Source: Candidatus Poseidonia sp.
GTDB taxonomy: Archaea > Thermoplasmatota > Poseidoniia > Poseidoniales > Poseidoniaceae
Assembly (NCBI GenBank): GCA_030829545.1
Contig: JAURAI010000008.1
Span: 1 to 64,000 of the forward strand
Direction: 5' to 3'
Length of the DNA: 64,000 nucleotides
The number at the start of each line of letters is the position of its first letter. The first letter of the stretch is position 1. The translations under genes were made by a program, and so were the position numbers. The notes beneath the pieces were generated by a model, which worked only from the letters and a program-made list of their open reading frames with translations, made no database searches and was not told where the DNA came from. Below, one piece after another: positions 55,201 to 64,000 of this stretch.

Positions 55201-56682
55201 TCAGTCCTCTGGGCTTTTCCTTTCGTTCATGCTCTCGAGGCGCTTTTGAGCGTCTTTTCGGATACGTTCATGTGGTGAATTTAGACCGGCTTCAAACATT
55301 TCACGCATCCTCGGGTAATGGGGGAAGTTATGAGGTACGAGCATGTAGGCCCACCGCAAGACAAAGCGCCAAGGAGAATGCCAAATTTCGTCAACCAGCA
55401 GATAAGCATCCTCGTCGTTGATGTCCCTCATGCCAGACAAGATGACTCTTTGTACTTCTCCAGAACCGTTTTTCATCAGTGGAAGCCAAAGTTTCCCGTG
55501 ATTTACCGCCATGTTGCGTTTTGAGGCTTCAACAATGCCAATCTGAACCCCCTCCAATGGACATGAAAGGCGCTCGCTTGCCCATCGTTCGAACCACGAA
55601 CCGTATGTGCGTACATGCTGAAGAAAACGGCCCAATTCGTGTTGAGGTAACTCTTCAATGATGCGTCGTATCCAAACATCCATGTTTTGACGGTGCGATA
55701 ACCACGTGACGAGGTTTCGTTCCAACCAAGCACTCGGCTCTTCCTCGAGCAAGATATCGCTCTGCTCAATCAAAGCTTCCTCCAGTTCCGCAAAACGATT
55801 CAAGCGTTCGTGGACCGACCAGCCCAATGTCTCAATGGGATGGTTCAGTAAGCCATGGAGATCCTTCCATGCAGTTTCGGCATCGGTAGAGGGATAATGG
55901 TTTAATGCACTTCGAACCACAACGGGGTTGCGTGAAGTCGCAACTAAGTTGCGAATCATTTGAAGGACATTCTCCTCATTTTCTCCCCCCGTCTGCGCGA
56001 TGGCCCAAAGGACGTCGTACTCCTCTCGGTCAGTATGCTCCCTGAGAATTCGTTGAGCGATGGCGCTGGCTGCCTCGGGATAAAATGGCCATCGGAAGGA
56101 GTCTCGCAGAAGTGCCCAGTCATCACCCTCAAGGGTGGTTAATGCGTGCTCTACAGCGTCCTCTGGAACGCGCACGCAATTCAAAAAGGCTGTTTGGAGG
56201 TCACGGCGACGGCGGTCGAGAACGGGATTGTACCTTGCATGACTTTGCCCCAAATGTTTTTCGGGATAGAGACTGTTCAAAAGAGTTCGTGGAAGGTGTT
56301 GAATCGGTATCTCATCACTTCCACAAAGCAACAGAAAACAGGCCACGAAATCGGTATGGAGTAGGCTCTGTGCTCCTGGTTCTGGTACGACGCATACTCG
56401 AATACCGTTCACTTCCACGGGCAAATGCCGAGCCTGAAATCGGGATCCCACCGAACAACCTGCGTCGAGGCTTGCGGCCGCCATGGGAAAGACAGCGAGT
56501 TCATGGCCGTTCACAATCCGAACCAATCGCTCTCCATGGGTGGATTGCTGCACATCCCACATTCCTGACTCTTTTGCAAGTTCCTCGCACCAAGCAAGGG
56601 CTCGGAGAATTGCGGCCCGCCGCTTGTTACTGAGTTTTCCGGGAAATGCAATTGTGCCAAATGGCGTGGCTTGGACGGACAT
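55201..56682 (-). CDS. Unrecognised helical protein
   Basis: 493 residues, no signal peptide or membrane helix. The N-terminal 110 residues look alpha/beta (RLVRIVNGHELAVFPMAAAS). The rest is strongly helical with repeating L-x-x-L and W-x-x-R units (EDAVEHALTTLEGDDWALLR; ETLGWSVHERLNRFAELEEA), suggesting an alpha-solenoid of HEAT-like repeats, though no repeat is regular enough to name. ATG 56682 is used rather than GTG 56685, because an ACTTATCTAA box lies about 26 nt before it, as in leaderless genes. Probably a cytosolic scaffold or binding protein; function unknown. Confidence 0.72.
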   Translation of the reverse strand: MSVQATPFGTIAFPGKLSNKRRAAILRALAWCEELAKESGMWDVQQSTHGERLVRIVNGHELAVFPMAAASLDAGCSVGSRFQARHLPVEVNGIRVCVVPEPGAQSLLHTDFVACFLLLCGSDEIPIQHLPRTLLNSLYPEKHLGQSHARYNPVLDRRRRDLQTAFLNCVRVPEDAVEHALTTLEGDDWALLRDSFRWPFYPEAASAIAQRILREHTDREEYDVLWAIAQTGGENEENVLQMIRNLVATSRNPVVVRSALNHYPSTDAETAWKDLHGLLNHPIETLGWSVHERLNRFAELEEALIEQSDILLEEEPSAWLERNLVTWLSHRQNMDVWIRRIIEELPQHELGRFLQHVRTYGSWFERWASERLSCPLEGVQIGIVEASKRNMAVNHGKLWLPLMKNGSGEVQRVILSGMRDINDEDAYLLVDEIWHSPWRFVLRWAYMLVPHNFPHYPRMREMFEAGLNSPHERIRKDAQKRLESMNERKSPED

Positions 56683-56703
56683 CACTACTCAAAGGTCATG
56701 ACA

Positions 56704-56713
56704 TTAGATAAGT
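56704..56713 (-). promoter_or_regulatory. Putative TATA box of the 493-aa gene
   Basis: ACTTATCTAA on the minus strand, about 26 nt before ATG 56682, with no Shine-Dalgarno between. The remaining 56714-56811 contains no further signal that I can identify. Confidence 0.35.
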
Positions 56714-56811
56714 AAAGGATGAAGACCAATGATGCTCCATCAACTGACAGCGAATGTTAGTGAATGACCAAGGAGAACGAACGATGGATTACAGGCCACT
56801 ACATGCAAGTT

Positions 56812-57309
56812 TCATTGGACGATCAAACTTGAAGCATTGGAGTCAACGTCACTGCTTACCTTTGATGAAGGCCAGCGCCATATCGCATAGGAGAGAGCCA
56901 TCATGCCGAGTTGAGCCAGTAAGCGAAGCATGTGCCAGTGATGGGCATAGGTCTTCCCGTCAAGGGGGATGTTGTTCACCCACATGTTGAAGTTCGCCCA
57001 ATAGATTCCAACGAGAAACACCAGGCTGGCCAGTCCTGCATGGGGACGAGTCCAAGGCAGAATGAGGCCGACGCCAATCGCAATTTCGATGACGCCTGTG
57101 ATGAGAACCCAGATGGTTTGGTCACCCAAAACGGTGGGCACTATGGGTTCGAACCACGCGGTATTGGTGAAGTGCTGAACGCCGACATTGACGTACATAC
57201 CGCCAAAGATTACGCCCAGTACTGCGCCTATTTTCATGGGTAAGGCAATGTATGAACAGTCTTGAAGGTTCGTGTACAGAAATACGTTTTGAACACTCGG
57301 ATGCATCAT
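56812..57309 (-). CDS. DoxX-like membrane protein
   Basis: About 165 residues from ATG 57309, four transmembrane helices (IGAVLGVIFGGMYVNVGVQHF; TIWVLITGVIEIAIGVGLIL; LASLVFLVGIYWANF; LLAQLGMMALSYAIW). The arrangement and the G-x-x-E-I-x-x-G-x-x-L pattern in the second helix match DoxX/DoxD-like quinone-associated membrane proteins. The ORF track begins at 57363. I reject that start because its first codons coincide with TATA-like TATTTAAAATT and TTTTTAAA boxes. This is the last gene with normal base composition before the AT-rich segment. Confidence 0.72.
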   Translation of the reverse strand: MMHPSVQNVFLYTNLQDCSYIALPMKIGAVLGVIFGGMYVNVGVQHFTNTAWFEPIVPTVLGDQTIWVLITGVIEIAIGVGLILPWTRPHAGLASLVFLVGIYWANFNMWVNNIPLDGKTYAHHWHMLRLLAQLGMMALSYAIWRWPSSKVSSDVDSNASSLIVQ

Positions 57310-57325
57310 GGCAACCTTGTGCCCG

Positions 57326-57356
57326 TTTAAAAATTGTAAAATCCCAATTTTAAATA
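57326..57356. promoter_or_regulatory. AT-rich divergent promoter between DoxX and helicase genes
   Basis: TTTAAAAATTG and CAATTTTAAATA face each other here, with AAAATTG (57330-57336) and CAATTTT (57345-57351) forming a perfect 7-bp inverted repeat. TATA-like sequences can be read on both strands. It is placed to drive the DoxX-like gene leftwards and, at a longer distance, the giant helicase gene rightwards. Confidence 0.45.
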
Positions 57357-57438
57357 GGTTCATCCACTGGTATCATCTAACCCTGACGGCTTAGGGTGAC
57401 TTTTTCCCTTGTTACTGAATCATTTGGAGGTGTGCGGG

Positions 57439-60400
57439 ATGGCAAAAAAGAAACCACCGACCTTCCACACCATCCATCATATTTGGAAGTACAGATTTCA
57501 TAGGAAACCAGAAACAAGAGATTGGATTTTCTATCTAAGCCGACCCGGTCTTGAATTTCTCCGTAAACCTGATGAAGATAGCAAAGCCGGGTACGAATTC
57601 TTGAAAGAGGAAATTAAGGAATTTCTCAACGGATCGGAAAAGAAAACGGGAAACATCATTTTCAAAACAATCACCGGTCCGGATTCGATCTATGCCACCT
57701 TCATGTACCCCTTCAATATTCAAGAAGAGGCGAGTGGACGTACGGGGTGTATCATTCATGTCGGGAAGACGGAATCCGAATTGGCCACATCTAAAATCGA
57801 CGACTCTCCTGTTGCTTCATCTTCAATGTTCAGCTCAGAAATAACTGAATGGGTCAAGGAGTCTCTAACGACTCCTCCCGGAATAGATGATGTAGACCCA
57901 ATGTGGAATGAGTTCTCAGGTGCGAAATTCCTCCCAACTGATGAACTTCTCAAGCCCGAAGGAAAATGGAGAGATTTCCGACATCTTCTCTGTCATCAAT
58001 TTATTGAAATCCGACTTACGAGGCATACATTGGATGGAAAGGCATCGAGCGGAGAACAGATTGACGCTCTGAACCAATTTCAATCAACAAGTTCGGGTTT
58101 TGCTCATTTTGGTGGAGCCCCGGGAACTGGGAAATCAACGCTCCTACACATGGTCTGCGCCCATCGTTTAGCACTCAACAAAGGACTGGATCGAGGCCTC
58201 AAGAAGGATATTTTTTACTACACGCCCTCGTTTTTGCTCAAAGAGGAAGGGCAACGTGAAATTAAAACAATCCTAGAATACATCTATCTTGCGACACAGC
58301 AAGATTTAGTTGAATTAATGCACAACATCAAGTTCGTTTCACAAGAAGAGTTGTACCTCGCTGATGAACCTGGGAGGGAATGGAATCTACTGGGGGATAC
58401 CGGTAGCCAAAACAAATTGATGAAGCTTTTTGGAAAGAAGAAGGGGGATGTAAGCGGAATTGTAAAAGAAGTTAACCTGTTCAAGCAACAAGTACGCCAA
58501 CTCGTCATTGGGGTGTTTGAAAGCAAGAACAATTTCTTGCATTTCGCAAAAAAACAATCCAAACAGAATTGGGATGAACAAGAATTAAATCTCTTTAATC
58601 CGAATCAACCATCGCCTCAAGGGATCCGCCTTAAAACCTTCATGGAAGGAGATGACCTTGAGAAATTTAAGCGTAAATTACGCCAAATCGACCTCTTTGA
58701 AGGGACTCACCCTGGCGCTTATTGGGATCCAACCTTAATGATCCTCAATGCGAAAAATCAACGTCATCCAGACGGGAACATTTGGAACGAACTTAAAGGA
58801 AAGATGAATTACATCGTGATGGATGAAGCACAAGACATCAATATCAGCGAGATCCGTACCATTTTAACTCACTTTTCAAGTAGACAAGAGGAGAATAATT
58901 TTGATGATTTCCACTTTATCGGTGCGGGAGATGAAAATCAAAACATCAAGCAACTCATGTTTTTCTCTCAAAACCACCACCTCAAACATCTGTTTAGTGA
59001 CTGGACACGCAGTCTCAAGGTCAAGGCTTCAAAAGATCAAATGCTCTTGTCTCACGGGCTTGATGAAATCCAGAATACAATTCTCAAGTCAGCATATCGA
59101 ATTTTTGACGAAATGATTGAGCCAATACAAGAAATACTTAAGCAAATTCATGACATTTCTGAGGATAAAAAAAACCCCTCCGGTTTTCAAAAAACACTTT
59201 TTGGGAGAAAAGGAGTATTTTGTATCAATCCTCCAAATGGTGGAAACCATATTACCGGAAAATGGAACAAAATGATTCTTGAAAAATTGGCACTACAACT
59301 TGAAGATGAAAAAGAAAAACTCTCCAATAACATTGCCCCGTTGGTTGTAGCCCTGTGCTTCGATGAAGACGATCTCAAACCGGATAATTTCAACCTTGGT
59401 TCAAACCCACTTTCTGAGAGATTAACGGGCGTTCCAAATGCTAACGAACTTCATGACAGTGTTAATGAATTACTCACACGATTTACGAACAAATTCATTG
59501 AAAAGAAACAGGGTGATGCTGAACCAACGTACCAAGATTGGCTCAATGAGTTATCCTTTAGGGGGGTGTTGTCGGTCAAAGATATCAAAGGCCTCACCGT
59601 TCCAATTACGATCATCATCCCACCGGTCCTCTTATTGGAGGAGGCAAAAAATCAGCGTATTAATCAAGAAAAGTTTTCTAAATTCCTTGTGCAACTTACT
59701 CGAGCCCAATACTATAACTTGCTACTTGATAACGTTCAAGAATTGGGTATGAGTGAGTATTTGGTCACTGAAATTGAAAAAGAAAATGTCGAGCCGTGGC
59801 TAAGCAGTGTCTTACAGCATTCATTAGGTTTTGATCCATCCTTTGAATTACTCTTCAAGCAAACGCTTCAAAATTACGACTCTGAGATTTACTGGCAAAA
59901 ACTGAAATTAAAGGTAGACGACATGGATGATGACATCAAGCAATATGTGCGCTTCATGGAAGAGTTTTACATTTCTCTTCAAGGTAACAAACTTGCTCCA
60001 AACCTGAACGAATTCTTCACACTCCAACGTGAAAATTCCGCAAATCCTGACATCATTGAGATTTCAAATATCAAACTCCAAGATACATCCAATAATACCA
60101 TGGAAATTGATGCACTCAAGGAAATCGATGAAAAATACCTTCTCGGAACTCGAATGGACAAGAAATATCTCGCTTCTGTAATGCTTTTCGTGGTAATTAA
60201 CCACTACATTCGAAAGAAACTTCATCGCGAAACCAACGATGGCGATGAAAACCTAACCCTTCCGAATGAGTTACTTGGATACATGAAAAATTGGGTCCAG
60301 GAGAACCAAGATTCTACAATTGCTGAAAACAATGAAACAACACAATGGTTCAATCTAATTTCTGGAGAGTACAGTGAAACGAATCCTGTTTTACGATCAC

Positions 60401-63291
60401 TTCGTGAAAGTTTCATACCAAGATTGTCCGAAGAAGGTACTTACAGATGCGGTATGTCAGAAGAATGGAAATGGCCATCCATGAAATCACCTCGCCTCGA
60501 CATGGGGTATTGGAGATTTACTCAGCCATCAGAAAAATCATCAGATAGTGTCACTGCAAATGAATATGACCTTGCAGATGCGTGGATGAGTGAACAGTCA
60601 AATTTCTTCCGAGTCCCGAAACATATTCTTACCGAAGCGGCGATAAAATCTGGACCAAGGCATAATGATACTCATATACCTCACTGGCTCAAAATGCAAC
60701 ATGGAATGGCAACATTCAAACCAAAAATCTTCGTAAGTGGGTTGATAAAATTAATTAATTCACACCAAGGTGACACCTCACACAACTACATACGGAAGAT
60801 TACCAAAGATAGAGACGGCAAGGAAATATTCAAATTTCCGGTGTTAGATTGGTATGTCGATGTCATCCATCACAAAGACAACACTGAACAAATGAATGAA
60901 TTCCACCTGAAGTGCTGCGAAATCCTTCAAGAAGAACTCACAGGTGAAGTCAGAAACATACCTTTGATTGAATTGTTTTCCGACTATCTCGCCTCTGTTG
61001 AAACGATTGCACAATTAAGCAAGATTATTTCTGCATTCAAGTTTAGTAAATGGTCGTTTGCCGGCGAACGATCAATTATGGATGTCTTCGAACGCACACT
61101 CGGTCTTATGGAGAATTATATCTCAGAAGTTGTTGAGATTGATAATGCGGTGAAGGAAATCAACAATCTAAACAATAAGATCCTTGTAGAGCAGGGAGAC
61201 ATTGACCGACTGGAACAGGCTATCGCCCGTGAACATCGCAGATTGCAAGATGACAGTACGAGGAACAAGTCAACGCTCAATGGATTGAAGAGTCAATTAA
61301 ATGGACATCGAGAAAAACATGAAACCTTCGAGAAGCAAAGAAATTCCTTGGAAGCCAATACTAATATCCGAAAACGCCGCCATAACATGCTTTATGATGA
61401 GGCCTTGCAAGAGAGCTTGAAAACGAATCCGTTTGCTCCAAGTCACAACCAATCGCAGACCAACGTGGTTGATGGAGGAAATGAAGAATCCCGTGCGGGA
61501 TTGTATAAGTTCTTCAATAAAGAGTTCAAGAGTGCGATGGAAGAATTGGGTGATCGGGATGCAATGCGGCGTTATCATCGCACATTTGTATCCATGGCAA
61601 ATCTCAATCAAATTCTATTGAGTGATAATATCACTAAGCAATTGATGGAATTTGAGATAGATGTTGCTCCTTTTACACAAGGTAAAAACCAACAACATCT
61701 CAATGAATTTTACAAGCATTATGTCAACATCAATGAGAATACACTTACCCAAATCCGGAATGAATTAACTGACGTACTCGCGCAAAATCATGACGACGAG
61801 GCAAGTGACAAGAAAACCTCACAGGAGGCATGGAGTCGATTCCTCACCTCAATCCACAACCTCGGAGACATCAAAGGCGGACTCAAAGAAAATCTTCTGA
61901 AACCAATCAGGAAAGAAAACAGCAATTTCTTATCCATCTTATTGGAACGAGCGCTCAGTGATGACCCCGAGATCAACAAAATGTCTTGGAATCTTTTGTA
62001 CTATCTCATCAATCCTTCATCGGTCCGACAAATTGCTGACTTCGATTCATTCAAGTCAATCGATTCATTCAAGTCAAGTTGGTTTGAGATTCAGGAATTT
62101 GATGTCATCAGTGATAACATCTATCCTGGTCCTAAAGTAACGGATTTTAACAGGTTGACCTACCTACCCCATACGCTTATCGATTCTAACCTGCCAAAAT
62201 TCGATGAGAGACCTCTGCACAACTTATCTGCTGCACGCGCTTTGTCTTTCCTCAACAGAAACGAGTATCCTCAGGCTATTGATTCATTCAATGCATCTGG
62301 GCATCTAAAATATTCCAGCACCTTACGACTTGCTCGAACATACCTTAAGGAGAATGAGGGCGAAAATTTCCGACGAGAAATACTGATGGAGATTGTTTCC
62401 ATCTTGAGGAACGAAATGGAAATCCTTGAAGAAATCATATACGATATCGGCACGAACAAAGAGAAAATCAAAGAATTAAATCAGACCATGAACTACGGAG
62501 TTGGGGTGGAGAAATTAAAGCTCCCAATGACGACGAAATCCACATCACTCATGAATAAGATGTTCCCTCAATTCACATTTTCAGCATCTGGGAAATCCTT
62601 CGAGGGTGGAAAGCCGATAATTCTCACAGAGGTAAAAGATTTCAAAATTCTGAATTACTTTCAACATTACCAACGGGTCAAAAACCTGACGTTGTACGCC
62701 GATTTCATTGAAGAGGTCATCAATGAGAAATCAGGTAAAGACATGTCAAGATATCTGGGGGAGATTCAAAAATGCGATCTCAGTAAATACAGACTCTTTA
62801 GAGATTCACGACATATAGGTACAAAATACAAATTAAAATGGAATGAAGCAAATGGGGGCCTGACGATTGACGAAGAGAACTATGAAGATGAAGGTATCAA
62901 ACAACTCCATTCATTCGTAATCAAATGCCTTGAACAAGATGGAAACATAGCCCAATCTGAGTTCAAAAATGCTCTTTTGGAACTGACCAACGTTCATGGA
63001 TACCTCAAAGACAAAATTGCAGAAATGCTTGACGATGACGCTGCTACCAAGTCTCCAGTGGATGCCGATTCTGAATACTTTGAGAAATTAAATACAATTT
63101 TCAAACATCAAAAATATATCGACGCTGGAAAACCATATGTCCAACACCTGCTTCCTGTGGTTATTGGTATTGCGAAGGGCGATACCAATGAAAAACAAGC
63201 CATTAGTGATATAATCAAATCAATTGATGACAATGATAAGATTGAGGTTCACAAAATTCTTTCAGAATTGGAGCAAAGAAGAGGGTCGTAG
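57439..63291 (+). CDS. Giant SF1 UvrD/Rep-like helicase protein
   Basis: 1950 residues. An N-terminal alpha/beta domain (about 1-110; RDWIFYLSRPGLEFLRK) precedes an SF1A helicase core. The motifs run in order: Walker A GGAPGTGKST (225-234), Walker B VMDEAQD (460-466), motif III GAGDENQN (495 on), motif IV SAYR (551-554), motif V SVKDIKGLTVPITIIIPP (about 712-730), motif VI LTRA (753-756). About 1,190 further residues follow, with a coiled coil at 1240-1317 (LEQAIAREHRRLQDD) and no recognised nuclease or other domain. ATG 57439 has GGAGGTG six bases upstream; TTG 57409 is rejected. GC is about 37-43% in lines I counted, against about 52% in the nuo operon, suggesting acquired DNA. A defence or mobile-element role is a hypothesis. 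Confidence 0.88.
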   Translation: MAKKKPPTFHTIHHIWKYRFHRKPETRDWIFYLSRPGLEFLRKPDEDSKAGYEFLKEEIKEFLNGSEKKTGNIIFKTITGPDSIYATFMYPFNIQEEASGRTGCIIHVGKTESELATSKIDDSPVASSSMFSSEITEWVKESLTTPPGIDDVDPMWNEFSGAKFLPTDELLKPEGKWRDFRHLLCHQFIEIRLTRHTLDGKASSGEQIDALNQFQSTSSGFAHFGGAPGTGKSTLLHMVCAHRLALNKGLDRGLKKDIFYYTPSFLLKEEGQREIKTILEYIYLATQQDLVELMHNIKFVSQEELYLADEPGREWNLLGDTGSQNKLMKLFGKKKGDVSGIVKEVNLFKQQVRQLVIGVFESKNNFLHFAKKQSKQNWDEQELNLFNPNQPSPQGIRLKTFMEGDDLEKFKRKLRQIDLFEGTHPGAYWDPTLMILNAKNQRHPDGNIWNELKGKMNYIVMDEAQDINISEIRTILTHFSSRQEENNFDDFHFIGAGDENQNIKQLMFFSQNHHLKHLFSDWTRSLKVKASKDQMLLSHGLDEIQNTILKSAYRIFDEMIEPIQEILKQIHDISEDKKNPSGFQKTLFGRKGVFCINPPNGGNHITGKWNKMILEKLALQLEDEKEKLSNNIAPLVVALCFDEDDLKPDNFNLGSNPLSERLTGVPNANELHDSVNELLTRFTNKFIEKKQGDAEPTYQDWLNELSFRGVLSVKDIKGLTVPITIIIPPVLLLEEAKNQRINQEKFSKFLVQLTRAQYYNLLLDNVQELGMSEYLVTEIEKENVEPWLSSVLQHSLGFDPSFELLFKQTLQNYDSEIYWQKLKLKVDDMDDDIKQYVRFMEEFYISLQGNKLAPNLNEFFTLQRENSANPDIIEISNIKLQDTSNNTMEIDALKEIDEKYLLGTRMDKKYLASVMLFVVINHYIRKKLHRETNDGDENLTLPNELLGYMKNWVQENQDSTIAENNETTQWFNLISGEYSETNPVLRSLRESFIPRLSEEGTYRCGMSEEWKWPSMKSPRLDMGYWRFTQPSEKSSDSVTANEYDLADAWMSEQSNFFRVPKHILTEAAIKSGPRHNDTHIPHWLKMQHGMATFKPKIFVSGLIKLINSHQGDTSHNYIRKITKDRDGKEIFKFPVLDWYVDVIHHKDNTEQMNEFHLKCCEILQEELTGEVRNIPLIELFSDYLASVETIAQLSKIISAFKFSKWSFAGERSIMDVFERTLGLMENYISEVVEIDNAVKEINNLNNKILVEQGDIDRLEQAIAREHRRLQDDSTRNKSTLNGLKSQLNGHREKHETFEKQRNSLEANTNIRKRRHNMLYDEALQESLKTNPFAPSHNQSQTNVVDGGNEESRAGLYKFFNKEFKSAMEELGDRDAMRRYHRTFVSMANLNQILLSDNITKQLMEFEIDVAPFTQGKNQQHLNEFYKHYVNINENTLTQIRNELTDVLAQNHDDEASDKKTSQEAWSRFLTSIHNLGDIKGGLKENLLKPIRKENSNFLSILLERALSDDPEINKMSWNLLYYLINPSSVRQIADFDSFKSIDSFKSSWFEIQEFDVISDNIYPGPKVTDFNRLTYLPHTLIDSNLPKFDERPLHNLSAARALSFLNRNEYPQAIDSFNASGHLKYSSTLRLARTYLKENEGENFRREILMEIVSILRNEMEILEEIIYDIGTNKEKIKELNQTMNYGVGVEKLKLPMTTKSTSLMNKMFPQFTFSASGKSFEGGKPIILTEVKDFKILNYFQHYQRVKNLTLYADFIEEVINEKSGKDMSRYLGEIQKCDLSKYRLFRDSRHIGTKYKLKWNEANGGLTIDEENYEDEGIKQLHSFVIKCLEQDGNIAQSEFKNALLELTNVHGYLKDKIAEMLDDDAATKSPVDADSEYFEKLNTIFKHQKYIDAGKPYVQHLLPVVIGIAKGDTNEKQAISDIIKSIDDNDKIEVHKILSELEQRRGS
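62042..62077. repeat. Perfect tandem 18-bp duplication in helicase gene
   Basis: TCGATTCATTCAAGTCAA occurs twice back to back (62042-62059 and 62060-62077), in frame, adding six residues (FDSFKS-IDSFKS). It looks like a recent slippage duplication inside the long C-terminal region. Confidence 0.85.
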
Positions 63292-63319
63292 GAGTCCATT
63301 CCTGCAGGCAGGGAGATTC

Positions 63320-64000
63320 CTAAGAGTACCACTCTGCATTGTACATTCCAGACGACGGCCCTTGGCCGATCGACTTTTCAATTAATTCAAATTTCACCTT
63401 GCGAATGGTGAGGAGGTCTCGTATCTCATCAGGACTTACCCGAGTTTTACGGGATGCATAAGGGAGCTTTCCTCTGAACTTTCTCAAATAAATTGCCGCA
63501 TTCAAAACATCCTCTGGTTGTTCATAAAATAACTTCAAATCTTCTTGTTGAATTGGCACGTATAGCCAATTACCAATTGAAGCATTCAATGCCTGTCTGG
63601 CAAAATAATTCATGGCTATCTTCTTTTTCAACCCCAATATCTCATCCATGTTGGTACTCGGCATGTGTGAGGTCGTTAAATCTGAAAAACGGATTGAAAC
63701 CTCGTCGTGTAGGTCTATGAATTCTTTACTAGAGTTGATCAAAGGCGTATATTGAATGACCTCGTAATTAGGTTTGAGAAACAAAACCAACCAGTGATTG
63801 AAACCTTCGTCTTCAAGGTCAGCCACTCGAGATTCACGAATCTCTCTTGATAGAATTTTGCATAACGAATCTTTTGGCTTCCTCGGTAGAAAAAAACTCA
63901 TTGGCCCGACCGATGAAAACTGAGTTGAATTCAAATGCTCAACCTTTGGGTCAAATCCATCTGTATCCATTGTAATCGTTGTATGATAGCGATTTTCCAT
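63320..64000 (-). CDS. Unrecognised protein, possibly cut by window edge
   Basis: 226 residues as read, convergent with the helicase gene across a 28-nt gap. An ATG falls exactly on the last three bases of the window, so this may be the true start or an internal methionine; the 5' end cannot be judged. No signal peptide or membrane helix. It is mixed alpha/beta, with a basic C-terminal part (YASRKTRVSPDEIRDLLTIR). I do not recognise a family or active site. GC is about 43% in the line I counted, like the helicase gene, so they may have arrived together. Confidence 0.65.
   Translation of the reverse strand: MENRYHTTITMDTDGFDPKVEHLNSTQFSSVGPMSFFLPRKPKDSLCKILSREIRESRVADLEDEGFNHWLVLFLKPNYEVIQYTPLINSSKEFIDLHDEVSIRFSDLTTSHMPSTNMDEILGLKKKIAMNYFARQALNASIGNWLYVPIQQEDLKLFYEQPEDVLNAAIYLRKFRGKLPYASRKTRVSPDEIRDLLTIRKVKFELIEKSIGQGPSSGMYNAEWYS

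Overview
The window looks like a chromosomal segment of a marine euryarchaeon of the Marine Group II / Candidatus Poseidoniia type. That assignment is inferred from gene content, not measured. The archaeal markers are ribosomal proteins eL15 and uS2, aIF1A, RIO1 kinase, a Dim2/Pno1-like KH protein, archaeal RNase Z and PRC-barrel protein. Complex I has 12 genes and no NuoE/F/G. Several very large secreted CARDB/PKD-type proteins are present, one of them a giant subtilase. Genes inside operons often carry a Shine-Dalgarno of the form GGAGGTGA. Several first genes instead have a TTTAAG/TTATC-like box about 25-30 nt before the ATG, as expected for leaderless archaeal transcripts.

Layout. 0-9.7 kb: a membrane protein, a cold-shock protein, a GST-like protein, GDP-mannose 4,6-dehydratase and two GT4 glycosyltransferases, which suggest surface glycan synthesis. 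In the same stretch are a compact E1-like/JAMM/small-protein operon and a hydroxyacyl-CoA dehydrogenase/enoyl-CoA hydratase fusion. 9.7-15.7 kb: three winged-helix regulators, tRNA-dihydrouridine synthase, uS2, a membrane-anchored Cas4-like nuclease and a lipoprotein. 15.8-20.6 kb: two surface proteins. 20.6-23.0 kb: the KH, RIO1 and aIF1A translation/ribosome-biogenesis group. 23.1-35.4 kb: the complex I operon, transcribed A-B-C-D-H-I-J1-J2-K-L-M-N on the minus strand. 35.5-51.0 kb: five large or membrane-anchored exported proteins, including the S8 protease. 51.0-57.3 kb: RNase Z, PRC-barrel, eL15, rhodanese, a SpoU-type methyltransferase and three further membrane or hypothetical proteins. 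57.3-64.0 kb: an AT-richer segment with a 1,950-residue SF1 (UvrD/Rep-like) helicase protein and an unrecognised partner gene cut by the window edge.

How it fits together. Complex I lacks the NADH-oxidising module, so its electron donor must come from proteins encoded elsewhere (ferredoxin or F420H2 are the usual archaeal options). The fatty-acid oxidation fusion and the secreted protease fit a heterotroph living on proteins and lipids. The most unusual items are a two-EF-hand module plus a His-rich strip inserted into NuoL, the E1/JAMM operon with an unrecognised third gene, the giant helicase in a base-composition island, the four-TM Cas4-like nuclease, and the long acidic repeated tail of aIF1A. 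No tRNA, rRNA, CRISPR array, transposase or integrase was seen.
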